A DNA stretch of 64,000 nucleotides from Kitasatospora mediocidica KCTC 9733 (GTDB lineage Bacteria; Actinomycetota; Actinomycetes; Streptomycetales; Streptomycetaceae): contig NZ_JQLN01000007.1 in NCBI RefSeq assembly GCF_000744225.1, forward strand, positions 248,001 to 312,000. The letters are read 5' to 3'. Within the stretch, counting starts at the first letter, position 1; each line of letters opens with the position of its first letter. A program made the position numbers and the translations under genes. The notes below the pieces were generated by a model that ran no database searches, was not told the origin of the DNA, and saw only the letters and a list, made by a program, of their open reading frames with translations. Positions 23,944-33,103 of this stretch are shown here, one piece after another.

Positions 23944-26900
23944 TCAGAGCCGGAGCAGCCCGAGTGCCCCGATCAACTCCCGGACGTCCGCGGCGTCCGG
24001 CAGCCCGAGCCCGTCGAACAGCCCGTGCGCCTGTTCCAGGCTGGCCCGGGCGTGCTCCAGGCTGCCGAGCTCCACGAGGACGCGGCCGAGTGCCACCAGC
24101 GCGTGCCCCTGGTCCCGGGCGGCGCCGGCCTGCTCGCAGATCCGCAGCGCGCGCTCGGCCTGCTCGCGGGCCTCGGGCAGCCGGCCGACGGCCCGCAGAC
24201 TGTCCGCCAGGCGGGTGCGGGCCTGGGCCTCGCGGTCCGGCATCAGGGCCTCGACGGCGACCGCCAGGCACCTGCGGTACCAGGCGATCGCGGTGTCGTA
24301 GTCGCCCATGGCGTGCCGGGCCAGCCCCAGCACGTAGAGGGGGTAGGCCGTGCCGGCGAGGTCGTTGATCCGGCGCAGGTCCGCCAGGACGCCCTCGCAG
24401 GCGGGCACCGCCTCGGCCGGGTGGCCGCTGCGGACCAGCGCCAGTGCGGCGTTCACCGTGGTCGCCATCTCGCCTGAGCGGTGGCCAAGTTGACGGGCCA
24501 GCAGGATCGCCTCGTCGTAGTGGACGACCGCCTCCTGGTAGCGGTGCTGGAGGTAGGCGATCATGCCGAGGTCGTTCAGCGCCTGGCGCAGCACCACCAC
24601 GTCCCCCGCGCTGCGGCAGGCGTCGGCCGCCCGCCGCTCGGACTGCTCGGCCTCGTCGAGCCGGGTGGCCCGCAGGGCGATGGTCCCGGCCAGGAAGCGG
24701 GCCCGGCCCTCCGCCTGGGTGTCGCCGCACTGCGCCGCGCAGCGGGCCAGCAGGTCGGCGGCCGGCGCCAACCGCCCGTACCAGGCGTCCTGTTCGAACG
24801 GGCAGAGCGCGATGAGCAGGTCGACGGCCATCCGCAGCCGACGGGCCTCCGGGGCGGGCGCGCCGCCGGCCGCGGAGGCCGGGACGGCCAGCGCGTTCTG
24901 GGCCGCCTGGACCGCGAGCGCGACGGCGCCCTCGGACTCGGCGGCCACCCAGGCCCGCGCGGCGGCGAGGTCGCGCAGCCCCAGACCCGGTGCGCCGAGC
25001 GAGCCGAGCACCCCGGCGACGGGGTCGCCGGGTATCGCCAGCTGGAACGCCTCGCAGGCGGTGGCCAGCAGGAACTCCAGCAGCCGCCCGAACGCCAGGG
25101 CCGACTCGTCCGGCTCGTTGCGGGCCCGGCTGCGGGCGAAGGAGCGCAACAGGTCGTGGTAGCGGTAGCGGCCGGGGGCCGGCGACTCCAGCAGGGCGAT
25201 GTCGACCAGCGCCTCCAACAGGTCCTCGGCCTGCGGCTCCTCGACGGCCAGCGCGGCGGCCGCGGCGCTCAGCCCGATGTCGGGTCCGTCGAACACCGAC
25301 AGCATCCGGAACACCCGTCCCTGGGCGGGCGTCAGCTGCTGGTAGCTCAACTCGAAGACCGCCTCGACGGTCAGTTCGCCGATCCGCAGCTCGTCGATCC
25401 GGCGCTGCTCGTCGGCCAGCCGGTTCATCAGCGTCTGGACCGTCCAGGACGGCCGGGAGGAGAGCCGGGCGGCCGCGATGCGGACGGCCAGCGGGAGGAA
25501 CCCGCAGCTCCCGACCAGGTTGAGCGCGGCGTCCCGCTCGGCGGCCAGCCGGTCGGGGCCGATCACCCGGCCGAGCAGGCCGACCGCGTCCACCGGGTCG
25601 AACACGTCCAGGGTGGTGTGGAAGGCGACGGGCAGCCCGACCAGCCGCGGGCGACTGGTGACCAGCACCGCGCAGTTGGAGGAGCCCGGCAGCAGCGGAC
25701 GGACCTGCGCGGCGTCCCGGGCGTCGTCCAGGACGACGAGCAGGCGGCGGTCGGCCGTCAACGACCGGAAGAGCGCCGACCGGTCCTGCACGCTGCCCGG
25801 CAGCCCCTCCGCGGACAGGCCGAGCGCCGTGAGGAACCCGGCCAGTACGTCGCCGGGGTCGGCCGGCACGCCGTCGCCGCCGTGCAGGGACGCGTAGAGC
25901 TGACCGCCGGGGAAGTCGGCGCGGACGCGGTGCGCGACGTGCAGGGCCAGCGTGGTCTTGCCGACGCCGCCCATCCCGGCGACCGTCACGACGGCGAGAG
26001 CGTCACGTCCGTTCACCGTCAGGGCTGCGACCAGCTCGCCGGCCGGGGCTGCCCGACCGGTGAAGTCCGCCGCGCCGGGAGGCAGTTGGGACGGGCCGAC
26101 CGGGCCCTCGGAGGACTGACCGGTGCGCGGATCGGGCGACCCCTGCTCGTCCTGCCGGCCGACCAGGGCGGGGAGCGGCGGCTGCGGCGGGTTCGCGATG
26201 TGCGGGAGGGTCACCGCCCCGGCGGCGCCCGGCCTCCCCCGGGGTTCCGGCGTCTGCGCGACGGCATCGGGGTCGGCGTCGGAGTCGGAGTTGGCGTCGG
26301 AGTCCAGCGGCTTCCCGTCGTCCGGCAGCTCCAGGGCGTCCGGCAGCTCCGCGGCGTGCCAGGCCTCCGTCTCCTCCACCGCCACCCCGGCGACCGCCAG
26401 CGGTGACGGCCCGCCGAGGGCGGGGTCGCCGGCCAGGATCTGCCGGTGCAGCTGCTCCAGCTCCGGCCCCGGCTCGATCCCCAGCTCCGCGACCAGGTGG
26501 CTGCGCGCACCGCGGTACACCGCCAACGCGTCGGCCCGGCGCCCGATCTGGCACAGCGCGCGCATCAGCAGCGCGTACGGCCGCTCGCGCAGCGGCTGCG
26601 CCACGGTGAGCTCGGTCAGCTGGTGGACCACCAGGGCGGCCTGGCCGAGACCGAGGTCCAGGTCGAGCCGCTCCTCCGTGAGATCCGCGCGCAGCTCGCC
26701 GAGTTCGGCGCGCTGGCGCTCGGCGAACGGTCCGGGGATCCCGGCCAGGGCCTCGCCCCGCCAGAGTCCGAGCGCCCGGTCGCGCAGCGCCGCGGCCGCC
26801 TGCAGATCGCCGGCCGCCTGCTCCTGCGCCGCCCGGGCGGTCAGCGCCACGGCCTGGCGCGCGTCGATCATGCCGTCCGCGACCACCAGCTCGTAGCCGT

Positions 26901-27174
26901 CCCCGGCCGAGACCAGCACCCGGGCCTTCGCCCGGTCCTCCTCCAGGATCCGCCGCCAGCGCCAGGCGTAGGTCCGGATGGTGGCGGTGGCGGCCTGCGG
27001 CGGCTCCTCGCCCCACAGGGCGTCGATCAGTTCGGCGATACCGGCGCTGCGTCCGGGGCGCAGCAACAGGGTGGCGAGCATCGCCTGCTGCTGAGGGGAT
27101 CCGGTGCCCAGAGCGACTCCGCCGCGCTCGACGCCCATCGGACCGAGCACTGTGAACCGCAGCGCGTCCCCCAT
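23944..27174 (-). CDS. AfsR-like SARP transcriptional regulator (BTAD, NB-ARC, TPR)
   Basis: 1076-aa regulator with the full AfsR layout. An OmpR-type winged helix lies at about 1-95 and a bacterial transcriptional activation domain at about 100-250. After a disordered acidic linker (about 265-375) comes an NB-ARC ATPase with P-loop GMGGVGKTT at 400-408 and the LLVVLDDARD Walker B. Tetratricopeptide-like repeats fill the last 350 residues. SARPs activate secondary-metabolism promoters by binding direct repeats at 11-bp spacing. Such repeats (27311-27332) lie between it and the divergent LuxR-type gene, suggesting direct control of that gene and perhaps itself. A GGGGAGG site precedes ATG 27174. 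Confidence 0.92.
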   Translation of the reverse strand: MGDALRFTVLGPMGVERGGVALGTGSPQQQAMLATLLLRPGRSAGIAELIDALWGEEPPQAATATIRTYAWRWRRILEEDRAKARVLVSAGDGYELVVADGMIDARQAVALTARAAQEQAAGDLQAAAALRDRALGLWRGEALAGIPGPFAERQRAELGELRADLTEERLDLDLGLGQAALVVHQLTELTVAQPLRERPYALLMRALCQIGRRADALAVYRGARSHLVAELGIEPGPELEQLHRQILAGDPALGGPSPLAVAGVAVEETEAWHAAELPDALELPDDGKPLDSDANSDSDADPDAVAQTPEPRGRPGAAGAVTLPHIANPPQPPLPALVGRQDEQGSPDPRTGQSSEGPVGPSQLPPGAADFTGRAAPAGELVAALTVNGRDALAVVTVAGMGGVGKTTLALHVAHRVRADFPGGQLYASLHGGDGVPADPGDVLAGFLTALGLSAEGLPGSVQDRSALFRSLTADRRLLVVLDDARDAAQVRPLLPGSSNCAVLVTSRPRLVGLPVAFHTTLDVFDPVDAVGLLGRVIGPDRLAAERDAALNLVGSCGFLPLAVRIAAARLSSRPSWTVQTLMNRLADEQRRIDELRIGELTVEAVFELSYQQLTPAQGRVFRMLSVFDGPDIGLSAAAAALAVEEPQAEDLLEALVDIALLESPAPGRYRYHDLLRSFARSRARNEPDESALAFGRLLEFLLATACEAFQLAIPGDPVAGVLGSLGAPGLGLRDLAAARAWVAAESEGAVALAVQAAQNALAVPASAAGGAPAPEARRLRMAVDLLIALCPFEQDAWYGRLAPAADLLARCAAQCGDTQAEGRARFLAGTIALRATRLDEAEQSERRAADACRSAGDVVVLRQALNDLGMIAYLQHRYQEAVVHYDEAILLARQLGHRSGEMATTVNAALALVRSGHPAEAVPACEGVLADLRRINDLAGTAYPLYVLGLARHAMGDYDTAIAWYRRCLAVAVEALMPDREAQARTRLADSLRAVGRLPEAREQAERALRICEQAGAARDQGHALVALGRVLVELGSLEHARASLEQAHGLFDGLGLPDAADVRELIGALGLLRL

Positions 27175-27219
27175 GTACTGTCCCGCCTCCCCACACGCCC
27201 GCCCCCGGTCGATCAGGAT

Positions 27220-27237
27220 AACGGCAGCTCCGCCGTT
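27220..27237. repeat. Inverted repeat in SARP/LuxR spacer
   Basis: AACGGC-agctcc-GCCGTT, perfect 6-bp arms, about 50 nt upstream of the AfsR-like gene. It could be an operator or a leader hairpin. Confidence 0.35.
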
Positions 27238-27310
27238 TTCCAGGGGGTGATCCGGCCCCGGTCGCGCCCCGCCGGGCGGCGCTACGACCGCCCGGGTTCA
27301 CCCTTCCGAT

Positions 27311-27332
27311 CAACGTCCGTTCAACGTCCGAA
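27311..27332. promoter_or_regulatory. Candidate SARP-binding direct repeat
   Basis: Two 11-bp units that both begin CAACGTCCG (27311 and 27322), then a degenerate third (CGTTCATTCGG). They lie in the 269-nt spacer between the divergent AfsR-like and LuxR-type genes. Direct repeats of a heptamer at exactly 11-bp period are the established SARP target layout. Confidence 0.5.
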
Positions 27333-27443
27333 CGTTCATTCGGCCGGTCCGCGGGCCTCGTGGTGAGCCCGCGTAGATCGACCCCCGGCTACCGTGGCGA
27401 GAACGCAGCCCGGAAGCGACCCGACCTCATCGGATGGGAGCCC

Positions 27444-28103
27444 ATGACCATGCACCACGTGCTGGAACAACCCGTCAGCACCGCCTCGATCGTGATTCGG
27501 ATCCACGCCGACGACCCGATCACCAGAAGCGGAGCGGCGGGCCAGCTGCGCCACGTCCCCGGCATCTACCTCGCCGACGACGACCACGGGCCGGAGAACG
27601 CGGTCACCCTCGTGATCACCGAGAACCTGGACGACACCGCACTGGCCCGCCTGCGCCGACTGGCCCGCGGCGGCGCCGGCCGGGTGGTCCTGGTGGTCGG
27701 CCGGATCTCCGAGGTACAGCTGATGGACGTCGTCTCCGGCGGAGTCGGCGCCGTCGTCTGGCGGCACGAGGCCGACCAGGAACGACTGCTACGCGCGGTG
27801 CGGGCCGCCGCCCAGGGCGAGAGCGACCTGCCCGCCGACCTGCTCGGCCGGGTGCTGCACCAGGTCGGCCGGATGAAGCGCCGCAGCGTGGACAGCCCCG
27901 GCTGGGCCACCACCGAGCCGACCGCGCGGGAGACCGAGATCCTGCGGCTGCTCGCCGACGGCCTGGACACCTCGGAGATCGCCCGCCGGCTCTGCTACTC
28001 CGAGCGGACCGTCAAGAACGTGCTGCACGGCATCACCACCCGGTTCCAGCTGCGCAACCGGGCCCACGCCGTCGCCTTCGCCCTGCGCGAGGGCTACATC
28101 TAG
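27444..28103 (+). CDS. LuxR-family (NarL/FixJ-like) transcriptional regulator
   Basis: 219-aa response-regulator-like protein. The N-terminal alpha/beta domain resembles a receiver, but I see no clear acidic pocket or phosphorylatable Asp, so it may be an atypical receiver. The C-terminal LuxR helix-turn-helix is strong (TARETEILRLLADGLDTSEI, then RTVKNVLHGITTRF, about residues 150-205). ATG 27444 with GGGAG upstream is preferred over a start 28 codons earlier. No sensor kinase is adjacent. The upstream repeats suggest control by the divergent SARP. Confidence 0.85.
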   Translation: MTMHHVLEQPVSTASIVIRIHADDPITRSGAAGQLRHVPGIYLADDDHGPENAVTLVITENLDDTALARLRRLARGGAGRVVLVVGRISEVQLMDVVSGGVGAVVWRHEADQERLLRAVRAAAQGESDLPADLLGRVLHQVGRMKRRSVDSPGWATTEPTARETEILRLLADGLDTSEIARRLCYSERTVKNVLHGITTRFQLRNRAHAVAFALREGYI

Positions 28104-28202
28104 ACCCTCGTCGCCGTCCTCGGCGGGCCCCCGCCGCCCGGAAGGCCTCCAGCGCGGGCGGCGCGGGCGAAATACCGGTACGGGCCGCCCTGCCACGGCC
28201 GA

Positions 28203-28208
28203 TAGAAT
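28203..28208 (+). promoter_or_regulatory. Candidate -10 box of metG
   Basis: TAGAAT in the 243-nt spacer before metG would give a leader of about 130 nt. I looked for T-box features in this leader and saw none. Otherwise the spacer holds only GC-rich sequence with small inverted repeats. Confidence 0.35.
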
Positions 28209-28346
28209 AACGACAGCCCGTGGCGTCGAGCACCTCCCCGGTGACGGCGATGCGCGGGCCGGACGTATTCGCCCGGCGACGGTCGCCTACCAGCACCCCG
28301 TGCTCCCGGAGCCCGGCGCCACCTACATGAATGGGAGCTTCCCAGG

Positions 28347-30056
28347 ATGGCTCGACACCTGATCACCAGCGCGCTTCCCTACATCAACGGGATCAAGCAC
28401 CTGGGGAACATGGTCGGGTCCATGCTCCCGGCGGACGTCTACTCCCGCTACCTGCGCCAGCGCGGCCACGACGTGCTGTACATCTGCGCCACCGACGAGC
28501 ACGGCACCCCGGCCGAGCTGGCCGCCAAGGCCGCCGGCCTGCCGGTGGACGAGTTCTGCGCGCAGCAGCACGTGGCGCAGAAGGCGATCTACGACGGCTT
28601 CGAGCTGTCCTTCGACTACTTCGGGCGCAGCTCCTCCGAGCAGAACCGCGAGATCACCCAGGAGTTCGCCCGCGAGCTCAAGGCCAACGGGTTCATCGAG
28701 GAGCGCTCGATCCGGCAGGTCTACTCGGTGGCAGACGGCCGGTTCCTGCCGGACCGCTACATCGAGGGGACCTGCCCGCACTGCGGCTACGACAAGGCCC
28801 GCGGCGACCAGTGCGAGAACTGCACCCGCCTGCTTGACCCGACCGACCTGATCAACCCGCGCTCGGCGATCAGCGGCAGCACCGAGCTGGAGGTCCGCGA
28901 GACCACCCACCTCTTCCTGCTGCAGTCCAAGCTGGCCGGCGAGGTCGAGGCCTGGATCGACGAGCACGGCAAGGACTGGCCGACGCTGGCCTCCTCGATC
29001 GCCCGCAAGTGGCTGACCGAGGGCCTCAACGACCGGGCGATCACCCGTGACCTGGACTGGGGCGTGCCCGTCCCGGCCGACGTCTGGCCGGAGCTGGCCG
29101 CCGAGGGCAAGGTCTTCTACGTCTGGTTCGACGCCCCGATCGAGTACATCGGCGCGACGAAGGAATGGTCCGACGAGGACCCGGCCAACCGCGACTGGAA
29201 GTCCTGGTGGTACCAGGCCGACGACGTCCGCTACACCGAGTTCATGGCCAAGGACAACGTCCCGTTCCACACCGTGATGTTCCCGGCGACCATCATCGGG
29301 ACCCGCGCGCCGTGGAAGAAGGTCGACTTCGTCAAGGCCTTCAACTGGCTGAACTACTACGGCGGAAAGTTCTCCACCAGCCAGCAGCACGGCATCTTCA
29401 CCAACGCCGCGCTGGAGCTGCTGCCCGCCGACTACTGGCGCTACTTCCTGATGGCGAACGCGCCGGAGTCGGACGACACCAGCTTCAGCTGGGAGATCTT
29501 CTCCTCCACCGTGAACAAGGACCTGGCGGACACGCTGGGCAACTTCGTCAACCGGGTGCTGACCTTCAGCACCAAGCGGTTCGGCGAGAGCGTCCCGGCG
29601 GGCAGCCCGGCGGGCGAGGCCGAGCAGCGGCTCGGCGAGGAGATCGCCGGCCTGCTCGCCGAGTACCAGGACCACCTGGACACCCTGCAGTTCCGCAAGG
29701 CCGCGCAGGCCCTGCGGGCGCTGTGGAGCGCGGGCAACTCCTACCTGGAGACCAAGGCCCCCTGGATGGAGATCAAGACCGACGAGGCCGGCGCCGCGCT
29801 GACGCTGCGCACCGCGATGAACCTGATCCACCTCTACGGGACGGTCTCGGCGCCGTTCATCCCGGCCACCAGTGCGACCATGCGGGCCGTCTTCGCGCCC
29901 GGCGTGACCGAGGAGCCCGGCTGGGTCACCGCCGAGCAGGCCGCCGCGCTGGACTTCGTCGCGGCCGGTACGCCGTTCACCGTCCCGCCGGTGCTCTTCG
30001 CGAAGATCACGGACGAGGACCTGGCCGCCTGGCGCGAGCGCTTCGGCGCCCAGTAG
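28347..30056 (+). CDS. metG: Methionyl-tRNA synthetase
   Basis: 569-aa class I aminoacyl-tRNA synthetase charging tRNA-Met. The HIGH-like motif is KHLGN near residue 17, in the conserved SALPYINGIKHLGN start. A zinc knuckle CPHCGYDKARGDQCENC lies at 143-159, the WFDAPIEYIGATKEW region is intact, and the KMSKS loop is KFSTS at 341-345. The C-terminal anticodon-binding helices are present, but no extra dimerisation domain is seen. The KFSTS variant keeps the first lysine and loses the second. A bidirectional terminator follows. Confidence 0.97.
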   Translation: MARHLITSALPYINGIKHLGNMVGSMLPADVYSRYLRQRGHDVLYICATDEHGTPAELAAKAAGLPVDEFCAQQHVAQKAIYDGFELSFDYFGRSSSEQNREITQEFARELKANGFIEERSIRQVYSVADGRFLPDRYIEGTCPHCGYDKARGDQCENCTRLLDPTDLINPRSAISGSTELEVRETTHLFLLQSKLAGEVEAWIDEHGKDWPTLASSIARKWLTEGLNDRAITRDLDWGVPVPADVWPELAAEGKVFYVWFDAPIEYIGATKEWSDEDPANRDWKSWWYQADDVRYTEFMAKDNVPFHTVMFPATIIGTRAPWKKVDFVKAFNWLNYYGGKFSTSQQHGIFTNAALELLPADYWRYFLMANAPESDDTSFSWEIFSSTVNKDLADTLGNFVNRVLTFSTKRFGESVPAGSPAGEAEQRLGEEIAGLLAEYQDHLDTLQFRKAAQALRALWSAGNSYLETKAPWMEIKTDEAGAALTLRTAMNLIHLYGTVSAPFIPATSATMRAVFAPGVTEEPGWVTAEQAAALDFVAAGTPFTVPPVLFAKITDEDLAAWRERFGAQ

Positions 30057-30062
30057 TCCCCT

Positions 30063-30095
30063 GCCGGGTGCTCTCGTCCTACGAGAGCACCCGGC
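30063..30095. terminator. Bidirectional terminator, metG / ABC permease
   Basis: Perfect 15-bp arms (30063-30077 and 30081-30095) with a CCT loop, between convergent metG and the ABC permease. The permease stop codon (30079-30081) lies inside the hairpin. Confidence 0.85.
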
Positions 30096-30939
30096 GACGG
30101 AAGTTGCGCAGCCCCAGGCTCAGGAACAGCACGCAGAACCCGATCAACACCGGGTAGACGACGTACAGGTGCATGTGCGACGCGTCGGTCAGCCCCGCCC
30201 GCATCCCCTCAGCGATGTAGATCAACGGGTTGACCAGCACCAGCGTCTGCAACCACGGGAAGCCGCCGACCTGGATCGCCGACAGCTTCGTCCACTGGTA
30301 GTACGTACCGCCGAGGAAGACCAGCGGCAGGACGACGAAGCCGAACATCAGCCCGATGTTGCGCGGTTCGAACGTCGTCCCGAGGACCAGCCCCAGCGAG
30401 GTCATCGCCAGGCAGGCCAGCGGGATCAGCGTGACCACCACCCACCAGTGCACCGACAGATGCGCCTCCACGCCCGGCGCGTGCACCACGGCGGCGATCG
30501 GGAAGACCAGGACCGCCGAGATCAGCCCCTGCGTCGCCCCCGAGAGCACCCGCGCCACCGCGACCAGCCAGAGCGGACAGGGCGCCTGCACCCGGTCCTC
30601 GATCTCCCGGGTGTAGCCGAACTCCTGGGAGAGCTGGATCGCCACCGACTGGATGCCCTGGAACATGATGGTGATCGCCACCACCCCCGGCACCAGCACG
30701 GTCGCGAAGTCGGACTCGCCGGCGTGGCCGCTGCCGCCGCCGATGCCCTGGCCGATGGACGGGAAGACGTAGAGGAAGACGAAGACCAGCAGCAGCGGCT
30801 GCATGATCGTCCGGGCGGCGAACTCCCCGGCGTGCTTGCGCAGCACCAGCAGGTCCCGCTTGACCAGCGCCCCGAGCGCGGAACGGCTGGCCGCGAAGAC
30901 CGAACGGGTCGGCTGAACCGTGATGGCGGAACTGGACAT
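30079..30939 (-). CDS. ABC-2 type exporter permease
   Basis: 286-aa membrane subunit with six hydrophobic helices in the DrrB/ABC-2 arrangement: a cytoplasmic N-terminus, first helix at about 45-65, and a long loop after it. It pairs with the ATPase gene immediately upstream. The ATPase stop and permease start share one base (TGATG), showing translational coupling. Such systems export drugs, lipids or natural products. The substrate is unknown. Confidence 0.88.
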   Translation of the reverse strand: MSSSAITVQPTRSVFAASRSALGALVKRDLLVLRKHAGEFAARTIMQPLLLVFVFLYVFPSIGQGIGGGSGHAGESDFATVLVPGVVAITIMFQGIQSVAIQLSQEFGYTREIEDRVQAPCPLWLVAVARVLSGATQGLISAVLVFPIAAVVHAPGVEAHLSVHWWVVVTLIPLACLAMTSLGLVLGTTFEPRNIGLMFGFVVLPLVFLGGTYYQWTKLSAIQVGGFPWLQTLVLVNPLIYIAEGMRAGLTDASHMHLYVVYPVLIGFCVLFLSLGLRNFRRRVLS

Positions 30940-31913
30940 CAGTCCCTCAGCTCCTTCCCGGTGAGGCTGATGAACACCGTCTCCAGGGACGCCTCCGCGA
31001 CCGACAGGTCGGCCACCTCGAAGCCCCCCGCCTCGGCGGCGCTCAGCACCCGGGGCAGCAACCGGTTCGCGCCGCCGCCCTTGACCTGCAGTTCCACCCC
31101 GGCGCCGGTCAGCCTGCTCTGCGTGACCCCGGCGATCTCGCGGCCCAGCAGCTCGGCCAGCGCCGCCGGGTCACCGGCCGCCTGGACGGTGACGACGGTG
31201 TCGGCGCCCACCCCCTGCTTGAGCGCGGCCGGGGTGTCCAGCGCCAGCACCCGGCCGTGGTCCAGGATCGCCACCCGGTCGCAGAGCTGGTCGGCCTCCT
31301 CCATGTTGTGCGTGGTGAGCAGGATGGTCTGCCCGTCGGCGATCAGCTCCCCGAGGATCTCCCAGAGCGCCAGCCTGCTCTGCGGATCGAGCCCCGCCGT
31401 CGGCTCGTCCAGGAACAGCACGGCCGGACGGTGGTAGATCGCGCGCGCCACCATCAGCCGCTGCGCCATCCCGCCGGACAGCGCGAACACCGAGGCGTCG
31501 GCCCACTTGGCGAGGTGGAACCGCTCCAGCAGCGCGTCCGCCGTCCGCCGCGCCTGCCGGGGCGGCACGCCGAAGAGCAGCCCGTGGAAGTAGAGGTTCT
31601 CGCGCACGGTGAGCGAGCGGTCCAGCGTGTTCTGCTGCGACACCACCGCGATCACCTGCTTCACCAGCGTCGGCCGCGCCACGACGTCGATCCCCCCGAT
31701 CCACGCCGTCCCCGCCGTCGGCACCACCCGCGTGGTGAGCATCCCGACGGTGGTGGTCTTCCCCGCCCCGTTCGGCCCGAGCAGCCCGAACAACTCCCCC
31801 TGGTGCACCGCCAGATCCAACCCGTCCACGGCCGGCACATCCGCCTTCGGGTACACCTTGCTCAGCCCCGCGGTCCGGATCACCTCACCATCCCGCTCAC
31901 CCACCGCCGCCAC
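30939..31913 (-). CDS. ABC exporter ATPase, DrrA-like (daunorubicin resistance type)
   Basis: 324-aa nucleotide-binding subunit. Walker A is GPNGAGKTTT at about residues 45-54, the signature is ALSGGMAQRL, Walker B is AVLFLDEPTAGLD, and the H-loop lies in LLTTHNMEEA. The extra C-terminal 100 residues typical of DrrA proteins are present. It forms a two-gene export operon with the downstream permease. Confidence 0.9.
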   Translation of the reverse strand: MAAVGERDGEVIRTAGLSKVYPKADVPAVDGLDLAVHQGELFGLLGPNGAGKTTTVGMLTTRVVPTAGTAWIGGIDVVARPTLVKQVIAVVSQQNTLDRSLTVRENLYFHGLLFGVPPRQARRTADALLERFHLAKWADASVFALSGGMAQRLMVARAIYHRPAVLFLDEPTAGLDPQSRLALWEILGELIADGQTILLTTHNMEEADQLCDRVAILDHGRVLALDTPAALKQGVGADTVVTVQAAGDPAALAELLGREIAGVTQSRLTGAGVELQVKGGGANRLLPRVLSAAEAGGFEVADLSVAEASLETVFISLTGKELRD

Positions 31914-32037
31914 AGGGCCACCTCACTCCCAAGCCGCCCACCGCCCCCTCCACGATGCTCCGCCAGGGGGGACCGGGCAACCGCCGGAGCCGCGAGGGGC
32001 CCGGCGGCTCCCGTCCCGACCCAGCGGACCGGGCGCG

Positions 32038-32241
32038 TCAGCCATCGACAGGAAACCTTCCTGCCCGCACGCCGGCCACGAACGCCCGCCAGGCGTGGGT
32101 GGGGAAGAGTAGCGCCGGACTGGTGGTCGCCTCGGAGCGGCCCGGTAGCGGTGGGCACGCCGCGAGGTAGATCGGACACTTGCCTGCGGGTGCCCATGTT
32201 GGGCAGGGTGCTTCGGTGATCTCGTTTACACAGCGATACAT
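32038..32241 (-). CDS. Possible DUF397-like protein, perhaps degraded
   Basis: 67-aa frame whose last 25 residues (ALLFPTHAWRAFVAGVRAGRF) match the typical end of DUF397 proteins, small actinobacterial partners of XRE regulators. The N-terminal half is degenerate, no ribosome site is visible, and no XRE gene is adjacent. Its start overlaps the 5' end of the frameshifted gene on the other strand. It may be a relic. This stretch otherwise fills the 302-nt gap 31914-32215. Confidence 0.4.
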   Translation of the reverse strand: MYRCVNEITEAPCPTWAPAGKCPIYLAACPPLPGRSEATTSPALLFPTHAWRAFVAGVRAGRFPVDG

Positions 32242-32942
32242 CAGTGGTGACCACGAAGGCGTCTGGGCGGACCTACGCCGTCTTGGCCCTGTTCCGGAGG
32301 GGCTTGATGAGGACTGCCGAGGTGTGGCGCGGGCAACGATGCAACGGGTGGCACGTCATGTGGATCGTCTCGCAGAGCAGCTGACTGAACTCGGACTCGT
32401 TCCTGTCCTTCCGATCCGCGAGCCAGCCACGGCCGAGGAACTACGGGATCTCGATCTTCTTCAGGCCGAGATCGGCTCCGTGCCCCCGGCCCTGGACGCC
32501 TGCTTCCGTGTGGTCGGCGGAGCATGGTTCGCCGGGGACTGTCCGGCACTGAAGGAATGCTATGCCGAGGGAAGCCAGTACAGCGCCGCCCCCATCCTTC
32601 CTGACCCGCTGGTCCTTCCTAACCGTGCAGCACCTGCGCGAGAGCTGGGATGACTACCAGGATGCCGTTGAAGACGACCCCGAGGTCGGCGAGGACGGAT
32701 TCTTCTTCGACTTCGCGCCGGACGAGTTGCACAAGGCCAACATCAGCGGCGCCACCCACGACATCGAGATGGCCCAGAACGCGGCCGACCCAGTGCTCCA
32801 CGGTGTGAGCGGCCGGCCCGGCATCACCCTGGTCGCGTACCTGCGCGTGTCGATTGCCTGGGGCGGTATGCCCGGCTGGTCGTTCAAGCCCGATCAAGCG
32901 CCAGCTGCCCTGGCGGCTCTACGAGTTCGCCCTGACTTCTGA
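32216..32942 (+). pseudogene. Frameshifted hypothetical gene
   Basis: Two frames together make one protein of about 240 aa. The first (GTG 32216) runs to a stop at 32651-32653. The second continues from about 32620 to 32942 with the natural C-terminal part, ending in the TLVAYLRVSIAWGGMPGW type segment. This pattern (N-terminal FTQRYISGDHE, a D-P-L-V segment mid-protein, then YLRxxxxWGGxPGW at the end) is a common bacterial family of unknown function. The break is near CTTCCTAACCG at about 32615-32625. A one-base insertion would explain it. Sequencing error or real decay cannot be separated here. Confidence 0.65.
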
Positions 32943-32992
32943 CTGGTGCCGCATCAGGCAACGTTCGCCCCGTCCGATGGCTGGCCTGGTAG

Positions 32993-33082
32993 GAGTCAGC
33001 AAGGCGCCAGGCAAAGTTCGGCCTCGGCGACGAGGCACTCCAGTCCGTGCGGGAGCGGCTGAATCGTCTCCTCCTCGCGTGA
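32993..33082 (+). pseudogene. C-terminal gene remnant
   Basis: A 29-codon open stretch ending in TGA (33080-33082) encodes a charged amphipathic helix (FGLGDEALQSVRERLNRLLL) with good codon use, but is closed upstream by TAG with no start. It looks like the tail of a lost gene inside the 160-nt gap before the HAD gene. Confidence 0.3.
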
Positions 33083-33103
33083 TCGCCAACGAAAGAGCAA
33101 CCG

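Noticed and set aside
28104..28346. T-box or SAM riboswitch before metG
   Set aside because: No T-box antiterminator sequence or SAM-type fold recognised; only GC-rich small repeats.
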